Source: Heteroscillospira sp050943935 (GTDB taxonomy: Bacteria > Bacillota > Clostridia > Oscillospirales > Oscillospiraceae). Taken from it: a stretch of 17,922 bases of DNA. Below the pieces are notes generated by a model. The model worked only from the letters and a program-made list of their open reading frames with translations, ran no database searches and was not told the origin of the DNA. This document shows, piece by piece, positions 1-6,613 of this stretch. Position 1 is the stretch's first letter; every line of letters begins with the position of its first letter. The DNA lies in contig JBMNQC010000021.1 of assembly GCA_050943935.1 (NCBI GenBank), forward strand, positions 1 through 17,922. The letters are read 5' to 3'. Position numbers and translations under genes: made by a program.

Positions 1-127
1 TGTTCAAATCCTCCAGTAGTTTGCAAGCGCATTTTTCACCACTTCGCAGAAGCTCCAAAATCCGCAGCCGGTTTTCATCGCAGAAAGCCTTAAAAATCCG
101 CGCATTCATTTCGTATGTTGAAGCCAT
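1..127 (-). CDS. ArsR/SmtB-family metalloregulator, N-terminal part, cut by the window edge
   Basis: Reading leftward from an ATG at 127-125 the frame is open to the edge (42 codons) and gives MASTYEMNARIFKAFCDENR, then LRILELLRSGEKCACKLLEDL. The pattern 'FKAFCDENRLRIL.LL..GE.C.C.L...L' is the start of the ArsR winged helix. The C-A-C pair at residues 33-35 matches the Cys-x-Cys metal box (ELCVCDL type) of arsenite-sensing ArsR repressors. By family, it should be a cytoplasmic homodimeric repressor released from DNA by arsenite or a similar soft metal; the ligand is inferred from two cysteines only. A consensus promoter and an operator-like inverted repeat lie directly upstream. The regulated genes (for example an arsenite pump) would be beyond the left edge. 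A second ATG at 132-130 is out of frame. Confidence 0.8.
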   Translation of the reverse strand, partial: MASTYEMNARIFKAFCDENRLRILELLRSGEKCACKLLEDLN

Positions 128-147
128 GTCATCACCTCACATCGATT

Positions 148-182
148 AACTTCAATGTTATTATATGCACTACATCGAAGTT
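148..182. promoter_or_regulatory. Inverted repeat over the -10 box, candidate ArsR operator
   Basis: Arms AACTTCAATGT (148-158) and ACATCGAAGTT (172-182) are inverted copies with 10 of 11 bases matching and 13 bases between them. They enclose the -10 box and reach to the -35 box, so a bound dimer would block RNA polymerase. That is the usual autoregulation of ArsR/SmtB proteins. Binding itself is inferred. Confidence 0.6.
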
Positions 183-188
183 TGTCAA
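160..188 (-). promoter_or_regulatory. Perfect sigma-A consensus promoter of the ArsR-type gene
   Basis: On the minus strand TTGACA (188-183) is followed by a 17-base spacer and TATAAT (165-160). Both boxes match the consensus exactly, with the ideal spacing, about 33 bases before the start codon. Such a strong promoter suits a gene held off by a repressor. Confidence 0.85.
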
Positions 189-258
189 TGCGTTTTTGCG
201 GTTTTTATCAAAATTGAACCTGCTCTTTTTATTGCCTTTCGGGGGTACGCACGAAACG

Positions 259-353
259 GCAAGCAAGGCAGGTGTGGCCACACTCTGCATTTTGCTTGTT
301 GGGGAGCCTCCCCAAACCCGGCGGGACTTCGGGACAAAATGTCCACAAGTCCC
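259..353. other. Palindrome-rich non-coding stretch, possible transfer origin (oriT) remnant
   Basis: No convincing gene lies between 128 and 373. The stretch holds three dyads in about 80 bases: the 12-base palindrome GTGTGGCCACAC (272-283), roughly framed by AAGCAA (261-266) and TTGCTT (292-297); GGGGAG-c-CTCCCC (301-313); and a longer hairpin in which GGGACTT (323-329) pairs with AAGTCCC (347-353) around an inner GGACA/TGTCC stem (332-336 and 340-344). None is followed by a T-run in the direction of the neighbouring gene, so a plain terminator is unlikely. Clustered dyads next to a relaxase fragment are typical of transfer origins. The oriT call is inference; no nick site can be named. Confidence 0.4.
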
Positions 354-373
354 GGTTGTCTGCGTCACTGTCG

Positions 374-1591
374 CTAACGCTCCTGTTCCTTATTTTTCTG
401 CTCGTCCGTGAGGCCGCGCAGACGGTCAATGTTGCCCTTGACGGCCACCATTTCCCGCATTTCCTCTTGTGCTCTGCGGTACTCCGCATAGAGCGCCTTT
501 TTCTTTTCGGCCAGCTCCCGGCGATCCGCTTTCAGCTTATCCATCTTCGGGAGCTTGCTCCCGGCCAGAATATCGCGCATGACAGCCGTGGCCGCCCGGT
601 AAGCGGCAAGTTCGGCCTCGTGCTCGGCCAGATATTTTTTGCTGTACTTTGCCGCCTTGTAGCCGTCGAACACCGGGCGCGTTTTGGCATATTCCACCGT
701 GGCCCCCATCAGCTCGGAGGTTTTGTAGAGCGCCGCCTCGGTCTGCCGGAGTTGATCGGTGAGTGCGTGAAAGCGGTCAACCGCCGCGTCCGTCTTTACC
801 TCCAGCCGGTCATAATCGGTCAGCTTGTTCTCCCGCACATATTGCAGGGCGGCGGCCATCTGCTTGATGTTGTAGACTGTGGCCCACCGCTGATAGGCCG
901 CGCCTTTGCCCTCGCGCATACGAGCCTGTATGTCGATGACGAGGCTAATTTTCCGGGGCGGGCGTGGCTCCTCGGACGACAGCTCCGGCAAGGGGCGCTT
1001 GCCGTCGATAACCGCTTGTATGTCCTCGGGATCGAAGCCCTGCCCCAGCGTGGAGGCTCGCAGCCGGGTGGCCTTGTCCTGTCCCGGCGCAAGGAAAGAG
1101 ATCGCGCCGCCGCGCCCGTGCTTGACGGCATAGCCGTCCTCCTCCATAAGCGCGAGGAACGCCGGGAAGTCTGCGGGGCCTTTTGCCAGCGCCTCGCGGA
1201 TAAGGCGAAGATACCGCATGACCTTTTTGTAGTTCATATCGTGCGCTTCACCAACAATCTCAACAGAGCGTTTTCCCACATCACCGGGAGCAACACCATC
1301 CAGCCGCCCGCCTTGGTGCTTGATGGCCTCCACTTCCAAATCCAACAAGGCAGCCAATTCGCTGGGAAGTGTCTGATCCCGCTGTTTGTTACTGTCCCTC
1401 ATGGCCTGCACAGCTTCTTGGTCGGTCATATTCCGAATAACAGCGGTCACGGTGGTATCATCCTGTGCATTTTTCAAAGCATCTGTCATTTCAAGATACG
1501 CCTGACGAGTCATTCGGTTTTGGTCATGTAATTGGTCTACTTGAATGACAGCGTTTGTGCCATACATAGTATAATTGATGCATTCATACAT
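374..1591 (-). pseudogene. Chimeric ORF: ParB-like fragment joined to the C-terminal part of a Tn1549-type relaxase
   Basis: The 405-residue frame contains pieces of two unrelated proteins. Residues about 50-130 ('VIRNMTDQEAVQAM.DSN.QR', 'LPSE', 'EAIKHQG', 'VGKRSVEIVGE', 'VMRYLRL') resemble the middle of ParB/Spo0J-like proteins found on Clostridial integrative elements; the first part of the ParB domain is missing. From about residue 131 ('IREALAKGPADFPAFL', 'GAISFLAPGQDK', 'LVIDIQARMREGKGAAYQRW', 'YSKKYLAEHEAELAAYRAA', 'AEYRRAQEEMREM') it resembles the C-terminal half of relaxases of Tn1549-like elements, without the HUH nuclease domain. The join is near base 1200. An AAAGGAGAA sequence lies 9-11 bases before the ATG, so it may be translated. 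It lacks a relaxase active site and is best seen as a deletion product of an integrative element. The family calls are from remembered family patterns. Confidence 0.7.
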
Positions 1592-1641
1592 ATGAACGAT
1601 TTCTCCTTTAATAGCTTTCGGTATGGCTGTAATGATTGGTA

Positions 1642-2523
1642 TTATTTCTGAGAGTTCTTCTTCTCTATCAGCTTATACAGCGTGGTGATATCGCCGTCGG
1701 GTAGATCCTGCTCTACTGCCCAGGTCCAATAATCGTATGTCGCTTCGGCCATTGGCATTTTATAGTTCATTTCCTTTGCAATCTTCAGTATCATACTGAA
1801 ATCCTTGCATCCGGTGCTGAAAGTATAGCCCTGGTCGTAAGTCCCGGGGATAATATACTTGGGAAACCGTACCTCAGTAGCATAGCTGCGGGCATTACCG
1901 ACGTTCATAACATCTATCATTGCCTGCAAATCCATGCCGTACAGTTTTCCAAGGGCGCAGGCCTCAATGGTCACATTGAATACTGAATTGGAAACTGCAT
2001 TGTGCAGCAGCTTCATTCTGTGTCCGCATCCCTGTGGGCCCACAAAGGTCATGCTCTTGGACAACTTCTCCAGAACCGGTGTGCAGCGGTCATATACGGC
2101 CCGATCTCCACCGGCCATGAACACCAGATTTCTGCCTCTGGCGCCTACTACACCGCCGGTCATGCCACAGTCCAGATAATCTATACCTTGTGAGCTCAGA
2201 TATTTGCCAAGCTCGGCGGAGTCTGTGGGGTCACTGGTGGAAAGATCTATTATGACCTTGCCGGGCGCATTTATACCTGCGAGAACACCGTCTGTGCCGT
2301 CAAGCATGGCTTTCAGCTGATTGCATTGCAGACCGACGAAAAAGATAAGCTCGGCCTGTTCCACAACCTCTCTGGGTGTGGGACTCCATTCCACCTTCGT
2401 TTCCGCCAGCTTTTCGCGCGCAGCGCTAAAAACATCATAAGCCAGAACCTTATGCCCGTCATCGGCAAGATTACAAGCTATGGGGAAGCCCATACGACCG
2501 ATGCCAAACACTCCTATTACCAT
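1642..2523 (-). CDS. NAD-dependent 3-hydroxyisobutyrate dehydrogenase / 2-hydroxy-3-oxopropionate reductase family protein
   Basis: This 293-residue protein has the usual family length and parts: an N-terminal Rossmann motif GVFGIGRMG (residues 4-12), a substrate-loop motif DLSTSDP (93-99), the glycine-rich DCGMTGGVVGA stretch (118-128) and the catalytic lysine K171 in MKLLHN. An aspartate (D30) ends the second strand, which usually favours NAD over NADP. Enzymes of the family oxidise 3-hydroxyacids or reduce their semialdehydes, such as tartronate semialdehyde to glycerate (GarR). The substrate cannot be fixed from sequence. It is last in an operon after the beta-keto acid cleavage enzyme and methyltransferase, 28 bases after the latter, with an AAGGGGTG ribosome site before the ATG. 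No terminator is visible after its stop, and the mobile-element ORF starts about 50 bases downstream. Confidence 0.85.
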   Translation of the reverse strand: MVIGVFGIGRMGFPIACNLADDGHKVLAYDVFSAAREKLAETKVEWSPTPREVVEQAELIFFVGLQCNQLKAMLDGTDGVLAGINAPGKVIIDLSTSDPTDSAELGKYLSSQGIDYLDCGMTGGVVGARGRNLVFMAGGDRAVYDRCTPVLEKLSKSMTFVGPQGCGHRMKLLHNAVSNSVFNVTIEACALGKLYGMDLQAMIDVMNVGNARSYATEVRFPKYIIPGTYDQGYTFSTGCKDFSMILKIAKEMNYKMPMAEATYDYWTWAVEQDLPDGDITTLYKLIEKKNSQK

Positions 2524-2551
2524 GATTTTTCACCCCTTAAAACATTGAAAG

Positions 2552-3355
2552 TTATTTTTTTACACCAATTGTCAACTGCATACAGAACCGGGTTTCAATT
2601 GTGCTGCTTCCAAACGCCTTGAATACGGTTTCTTTAAATGCCTTAATGACAGGCATTGCCTCTGGAATCTGTGCATCCTCTACGCGGCGCAATATGCTCT
2701 GCGAAAAAGCTAAATCCACATAGCGCTGTGCATCAAATTGCTCGGAGCAAATAAAAGATGCGTTCCGACAATATGCGAAGTATCCGGACTCCTGGAACTT
2801 GCGAAGATTTTGAGCTTTGTCTCCTTCAAACACATTCTTGTTCAGCTCGGGGTATTTTCTGTCCATTTCTTTTTGCAGCTGCAAAAGCTCTGCGTATGCC
2901 CGGTCGGCCTCCCAAATAGAAACAGGAGGAAAACTGAAATCACAAGCGGCCGCGATACCACCAGGCACAAGAATACGATTAAATTCCGAAAGAGCATGTT
3001 CCGTATCCAGCCAGTGAAAAACCTGTACGCATGTAATCAGGTCGGCTGAGGAGTCCGGAAGACTGATTTCTTCGCCGTAGTCGTCCAAAATATGCATATT
3101 GTTTTCTGAGCTGAATTTTCTTTCCGCAACACCGTGAAACTCCTTATTAGGCTCCAGCCCGTAAATGCTTCTTGCCCGGCTTGTCCAAACAGATAAAGAT
3201 TTTCCGGTCCCGCAGCCGACATCTACCACACAGTCCGGCTTGTGTCCCAGGTACTGCTCCAACATGTCGGCAAGCTCAGGAGATACTGCGGGGCGTCCGC
3301 GCTCATAAATCTGAGACATTCCGCTGAAAACATTTATGTTTCTACTAAAATCCAT
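2552..3355 (-). CDS. Class I SAM-dependent methyltransferase (Methyltransf_11 type)
   Basis: The protein carries the SAM-binding motif VVDVGCGTGKS (about residues 43-53 from the chosen start), the acidic ribose-binding residue in YGLEPN (E68), an aspartate-rich motif II region ('LPDSSADLITCVQVFHWLD') and the post-motif 'ILVPGGIAA'. These place it in the small-molecule class I methyltransferases; the acceptor is unknown. I start it at ATG 3355, giving 267 residues beginning MDFSRNINVF, because GGAG lies 10 bases before and the upstream gene ends 7 bases before. An upstream in-frame start at 3418 would overlap the end of the preceding gene and adds residues unlike the family. It lies between the beta-keto acid cleavage gene and the reductase gene and is probably co-transcribed with both. 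Confidence 0.85.
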   Translation of the reverse strand: MDFSRNINVFSGMSQIYERGRPAVSPELADMLEQYLGHKPDCVVDVGCGTGKSLSVWTSRARSIYGLEPNKEFHGVAERKFSSENNMHILDDYGEEISLPDSSADLITCVQVFHWLDTEHALSEFNRILVPGGIAAACDFSFPPVSIWEADRAYAELLQLQKEMDRKYPELNKNVFEGDKAQNLRKFQESGYFAYCRNASFICSEQFDAQRYVDLAFSQSILRRVEDAQIPEAMPVIKAFKETVFKAFGSSTIETRFCMQLTIGVKK

Positions 3356-3362
3356 GTGCGGC

Positions 3363-4163
3363 TTACTCCAGGCCAAGGATCTGTTTTGCCTGTTCGTATG
3401 TTGCGAGGGGGCGCCCAAGAAGTTTGCTCATCTGCATGGGGATGTCAATGAGTTCGGTGCTTTCCTTCACATAAGAACCGTCGGCATAAATCTGACGGTC
3501 CTCCAGACCTGCCCGACAGTGGCCCCCAAGAGAAATTGCCATGGAGTGAATAGCCGGGTCGTTATTCAGAGCTTTGCACACAGACCAGTTGATACCCTCG
3601 TATTCTGAGCACAACTGGCTGAATTCAAGCAGCTGCGAGGCCACCAGCTGAAAGCTCAGGTCGTATATATGGTCGTCATACAGGAACTCCAGATTCATAG
3701 GCGGCTTAACATATCCGTCGGCAAAGAGCTTAAGAGCCTGCTTTGCCTGAACTAAGGAGAAGCACTCAATGATGGGCTTGACGCCATACTGTTCAAAAAG
3801 ACTGAGCAGATATATATTTGTCTGTTCATCACTCTGAAGCGCCAGGGTGGCCATATCCGGCTTGAGTTTCAGCAGGGGAATGAGCAGTTCCTCCGGCTTG
3901 TGATATGTGCCGCCGGTGGAAATCTGCAGAATAGCTCTGGGACAGTTTTTGCGGAAGGCGGAGAGTATTTCTCCAAAAATGACGGGGTCATATGTGTAGG
4001 TGCCCTCATCGTTGCGCGCGTGGATGTGCAGCTGGGGAGACCCGTGCTCATAGGATTTGATTCCGTCGGCAATCACCTCGTCCTTTGTCGCCGGGAAGTA
4101 AGGAGAATCTGCCTTTGTCTTTTCACGGCCGCATATTGATGCCGTTACAATGAGCGGTAGCAT
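3363..4163 (-). CDS. Beta-keto acid cleavage enzyme (BKACE, formerly DUF849; Kce-like)
   Basis: BKACE proteins use zinc to condense a beta-keto acid with acetyl-CoA, giving acetoacetate and a new CoA ester; Kce of lysine fermentation is the best known. This 266-residue protein is near full length and shows the zinc pair HIH (H46, H48), E14 in ICGREK, the ISTGG loop (81-85), T106 and the signature GGHCRAGLED (213-222) supplying R217, E221 and D222. These match the catalytic set described for Kce, so it is probably active. Which beta-keto acid it takes cannot be read from sequence. GGAGGTG lies 9 bases before the ATG. It is the first gene of a three-gene operon and is divergent from the RpiR-type regulator, which probably controls it. 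Confidence 0.88.
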   Translation of the reverse strand: MLPLIVTASICGREKTKADSPYFPATKDEVIADGIKSYEHGSPQLHIHARNDEGTYTYDPVIFGEILSAFRKNCPRAILQISTGGTYHKPEELLIPLLKLKPDMATLALQSDEQTNIYLLSLFEQYGVKPIIECFSLVQAKQALKLFADGYVKPPMNLEFLYDDHIYDLSFQLVASQLLEFSQLCSEYEGINWSVCKALNNDPAIHSMAISLGGHCRAGLEDRQIYADGSYVKESTELIDIPMQMSKLLGRPLATYEQAKQILGLE

Positions 4164-4204
4164 GTTATTACACCTCCAAAGATTGTCGGTTGTAATTTAT
4201 GATA

Positions 4205-4216
4205 TGTAGCGCTACA
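4205..4216. promoter_or_regulatory. 12-base perfect palindrome in the divergent intergenic region, candidate operator
   Basis: TGTAGCGCTACA is a perfect palindrome 42 bases before the BKACE start codon and upstream of the RpiR-type gene's promoter. It could bind the divergently encoded RpiR-family protein. There is one copy only, so this is tentative. Confidence 0.4.
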
Positions 4217-4279
4217 CATTCACAACCTTGGATTACACAGTCAAAATAACAGGTTATTGTCGATTTTGCAATAATTTAC

Positions 4280-4308
4280 TTGAATATATAAAGTATTTAC
4301 CATATAAT
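4280..4308 (+). promoter_or_regulatory. Sigma-A-type promoter of the RpiR-family gene
   Basis: TTGAAT (4280-4285), a 17-base spacer and a perfect TATAAT (4303-4308) lie about 100 bases before the chosen ATG. The surroundings are very A+T rich. Its place downstream of 4228 argues that the long frame opening at a TTG there is not translated from that point. Confidence 0.6.
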
Positions 4309-4407
4309 ATTAATAATAGTGCAAATATTTGCAATTTAATGACGATTATATCAAAAATGGGAACAGATATTGTCATAAATTACAATGACGTGTTTGGAGA
4401 GATAAAT

Positions 4408-5310
4408 ATGGATGGCTACAAAAGAGAACGAGAAAGTGAAATTAATAACCAGGATGCCGTGTTCGAAATACACAATCGTTTTAATACTTTGTCTAAAACA
4501 AATAAGATTATTGCCAGGTATGTGCTGGATAATCCCAGCGAGATTCCGCAATTAACAATTTCTGGATTTGCAAAGCAAGTGAATTCAACCCCATCCAGCA
4601 TTACGCGTTTTTGCCAGACATTGGGGTTTGCCGGCTATCCGGCATTCAAATATTATGTTACAAATAACCTGTCGGCATTTAACGTAAAAGAGAAAAATAT
4701 TCTGCCGGGCGAATCGGTAGTCTCCGTAAAAAACAAAGTTTGCGATTTATATCTGCAAATGATACGGGAGTCTGTTGCCATTGTGGAAGAAAGACTGATT
4801 GATATGGCTGTAAATCGCATTTTGCAGGCAAAACGGATTTTCTTGTTCTCACAGGGCGGCTCCGGCGTGTCAGCGCAATTTGCTCAGACGGTGTTAATGC
4901 AGTTTGGCCTGTCCTGCTGGTATTACAATGATGTAACGCTGTCCAAATTAGCGGCTATTGAGCTGACACCGCATGATGTTGCTATAGGCATCAGCTTTTC
5001 CGGTATGGCCAGGGTGCCTGTTGATGCCTTGAGAATTGCACGCGAAAAGAAAGCGTATACAATTTGCATTACGGGTTTCAGCAATTCCTATATTACGAGA
5101 TATGCAAATATTTCACTATGCTATAATTGCAAAATAGATGATGATATACGGACCATGAATATCGCCCGCATTTGTGAAATCGGGATTCTTGGCGTGCTTC
5201 AGGGGTGCATATTGGCTAAGAACTATGACCGTATAGAATATGAGGCCGAACGGCGGAAAAAAGCTCATTTACAGGGGCGGTATAGTGTACACAACGATGA
5301 TATTGAGTAG
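4408..5310 (+). CDS. MurR/RpiR-family transcriptional regulator (HTH plus SIS domain)
   Basis: From ATG 4408 the protein has 300 residues. An N-terminal HTH_6 domain (about 25-85; 'LTISGFAKQVNSTPSSITRF', 'GFAGYPAFKYYV') is followed by a sugar-isomerase (SIS) domain (about 135-275; 'RIFLFSQGGSG', 'VAIGISFSG'). RpiR-family proteins bind DNA as dimers and sense phosphosugars or related acids through the SIS domain. The frame runs back to a TTG at 4228, but GGAGAG lies 8 bases before ATG 4408, the preceding 60 residues do not look like the family, and a good promoter lies at 4280-4308. It is divergent from the BKACE operon and is its most likely regulator (inference). A strong terminator follows. 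Confidence 0.9.
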   Translation: MDGYKRERESEINNQDAVFEIHNRFNTLSKTNKIIARYVLDNPSEIPQLTISGFAKQVNSTPSSITRFCQTLGFAGYPAFKYYVTNNLSAFNVKEKNILPGESVVSVKNKVCDLYLQMIRESVAIVEERLIDMAVNRILQAKRIFLFSQGGSGVSAQFAQTVLMQFGLSCWYYNDVTLSKLAAIELTPHDVAIGISFSGMARVPVDALRIAREKKAYTICITGFSNSYITRYANISLCYNCKIDDDIRTMNIARICEIGILGVLQGCILAKNYDRIEYEAERRKKAHLQGRYSVHNDDIE

Positions 5311-5345
5311 AAGCCGGCTGGATACTGCTGGTTGTGATACGACGA

Positions 5346-5387
5346 AGCGGCCTGCGCCTGTAAACAACAGACGCAGGCCGCTTTTTA
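5346..5387 (+). terminator. Intrinsic terminator of the RpiR-family gene
   Basis: AGCGGCCTGCG (5346-5356) pairs perfectly with CGCAGGCCGCT (5372-5382), with an inner CTGT/ACAG extension, and is followed by TTTTT on the plus strand. The minus strand lacks a good T-run, so it serves mainly the plus-strand gene. Confidence 0.9.
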
Positions 5388-5400
5388 TATGAACTCTGCT

Positions 5401-5679
5401 CTACAGAATGGACCCGCGGTCGTTACGGACCCGGGGAACGGGTGAGGGCAAATCCACCAGTATGATATCCTCGCCTATACGGCGTATGCAGCCCCATGGC
5501 AGAACATAGTCGTCCTCGCGGCCAAGCACGCCACCCAGACGGCTGGGACCGGGAACTATCAGGGAGAGAAGCTTTCCCTCCTCCATATCCATTTCAATGT
5601 CGCAGACATAGCCCAGTCTGTGGCCGGAATTTACGTTTATGACCTCCTTGTATCGCAGGTCGGAAAATTTGGACAGCAT
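5401..5679 (-). CDS. YlmC/YmxH-family sporulation protein (PRC-barrel domain)
   Basis: This 92-residue protein is a single PRC-barrel-like domain: 'LSKFSDLRYKEVINVNSGHR' then 'LGYVCDIEMDMEEGKLLSLI' and 'VLPWGCIRRIGEDIILVDL'. That matches the YlmC/YmxH family, small proteins conserved in endospore formers and made during sporulation; the molecular role is not established. I choose ATG 5679 because AGGAGGG lies 8 bases before it; a GTG at 5688 would leave almost no gap after the ribosome site. It starts 44 bases after the sigG stop on the same strand, so the two are probably co-transcribed in the forespore. Confidence 0.85.
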   Translation of the reverse strand: MLSKFSDLRYKEVINVNSGHRLGYVCDIEMDMEEGKLLSLIVPGPSRLGGVLGREDDYVLPWGCIRRIGEDIILVDLPSPVPRVRNDRGSIL

Positions 5680-5723
5680 GGCCTTCACCCTCCTCGGGAG
5701 AGTATATGAGGCCGCTGTTCATG

Positions 5724-6503
5724 CTATGAGACGAAAATGCTCTTTTTTATCTGACTGATGGCGTTTTTCTCCAGACGTGACACCTGGGCCTGACTTATGC
5801 CTATTTCGGATGCAACCTCCATCTGCGTCTTGCCGTCGTAAAAGCGCAGGGACAGAATGTGTTTCTCCCGGGGACTAAGACTGTTCATAGCTTCGCTGAG
5901 GGCTATCTGCTCCAGCCAGGCCTCGTCGGTGTTTTTGGTGTCGCCGACCTGGTCTATAACGCAGATGCTCTCTCCGCCGTCGGTATATACAGGGTCGTAA
6001 AGGGATACGGGGCCGGAAATGGCATCCATGGCGTATACCACCTCCTGGCGGGAGATATCCAGATATTTTGCGATATCGTCCACATTGGGCTCTCGCTGGG
6101 AGTCGGCCATCAGGGCTTCTCGGGCCTGCAGTACCCTGTAGGCCAGGTCGCGTATGCTGCGGCTCACCCGTATAGCGCTGTTGTCGCGCAGATACCGGCG
6201 TATTTCACCGGCTATCATGGGCACGCCGTAAGTGGAAAAACGAACCTCCTGACTGATGTCGAAGTTATCGATGGCTTTTATCAGGCCTATACAGCCCACC
6301 TGAAAAAGGTCGTCCATGTTTTCCCCGCGTCCGGAAAAGCGCTGTATTACAGATAGTACCAGACGCAGATTTCCGGCTATGAGCTTGTCCCGAGCGATAC
6401 TGCTGCCGGCCTTGGCCTGTATGAGCAGCTGTCTGGTTTCCGCGGCCTTCAGCACCTTCAGCGATGCAGTATTCACGCCGCATATTTCGACCTTGCCGTG
6501 CAT
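5724..6503 (-). CDS. sigG: RNA polymerase sporulation sigma factor G
   Basis: SigG directs late forespore transcription in endospore formers. The 259-residue protein matches the family length (260 in Bacillus subtilis) and carries the SigG N-terminal signature KVEICGV, region 2 ('NLRLVLSVIQRF', 'DDLFQVGCIGLIKAIDNFD', 'VRFSTYGVPMI', 'GEIRRYLRDN'), region 3 and a region 4 helix-turn-helix ('KTQMEVASEIGISQAQVSRL'). I start at ATG 6503 because GGAAGGAG lies 7 bases before it and the family motif follows at once; an in-frame start at 6542 adds non-family residues. In many Clostridia sigG follows spoIIGA and sigE; here those genes are not upstream, and the gene has its own leader with a SigF/SigG-like promoter. 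It is followed by the ylmC/ymxH-like gene. Confidence 0.96.
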   Translation of the reverse strand: MHGKVEICGVNTASLKVLKAAETRQLLIQAKAGSSIARDKLIAGNLRLVLSVIQRFSGRGENMDDLFQVGCIGLIKAIDNFDISQEVRFSTYGVPMIAGEIRRYLRDNSAIRVSRSIRDLAYRVLQAREALMADSQREPNVDDIAKYLDISRQEVVYAMDAISGPVSLYDPVYTDGGESICVIDQVGDTKNTDEAWLEQIALSEAMNSLSPREKHILSLRFYDGKTQMEVASEIGISQAQVSRLEKNAISQIKKSIFVS

Positions 6504-6529
6504 AGCAACACTCCTTCCGGTGATGGAGC

Positions 6530-6560
6530 TAGTATGCCCCAACGGGAAGGTATTTGATAC
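6530..6560 (-). promoter_or_regulatory. Candidate SigF/SigG-type promoter of sigG
   Basis: On the minus strand CATACTA (6536-6530) fits the forespore -10 pattern CATnnTA. A partial -35-like GTATC (6560-6556) lies 19 bases upstream. The -10 is about 27 bases before the ATG. Autoregulated forespore expression is known for sigG in other spore formers; the -35 match here is only partial. Confidence 0.45.
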
Positions 6561-6569
6561 ATATACCCA

Positions 6570-6603
6570 AAAAGGAAAAATATGCCGCCCTATATGGGGC
6601 GGC
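6570..6603 (-). terminator. Intrinsic terminator of the catabolic operon
   Basis: On the minus strand GCCGCCC and GGGCGGC (6603-6597 and 6590-6584) form a 7-bp G+C stem with a 6-base loop, followed by ATATTTTTCC and more T. It lies 11 bases after the stop of the D-2-hydroxyacid dehydrogenase gene and separates the operon from sigG. Confidence 0.85.
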
Positions 6604-6613
6604 TAAATGCTTA

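Noticed and set aside
272..1531. 419-codon open frame on the plus strand
   Set aside because: It lies antisense to the ParB/relaxase chimera, has low-complexity composition, no ribosome site and no recognisable domain.
4228..4407. 60-codon N-terminal extension of the RpiR-family gene from a TTG
   Set aside because: There is no ribosome site, the residues are not family-like, and a good promoter (4280-4308) lies downstream of the TTG.
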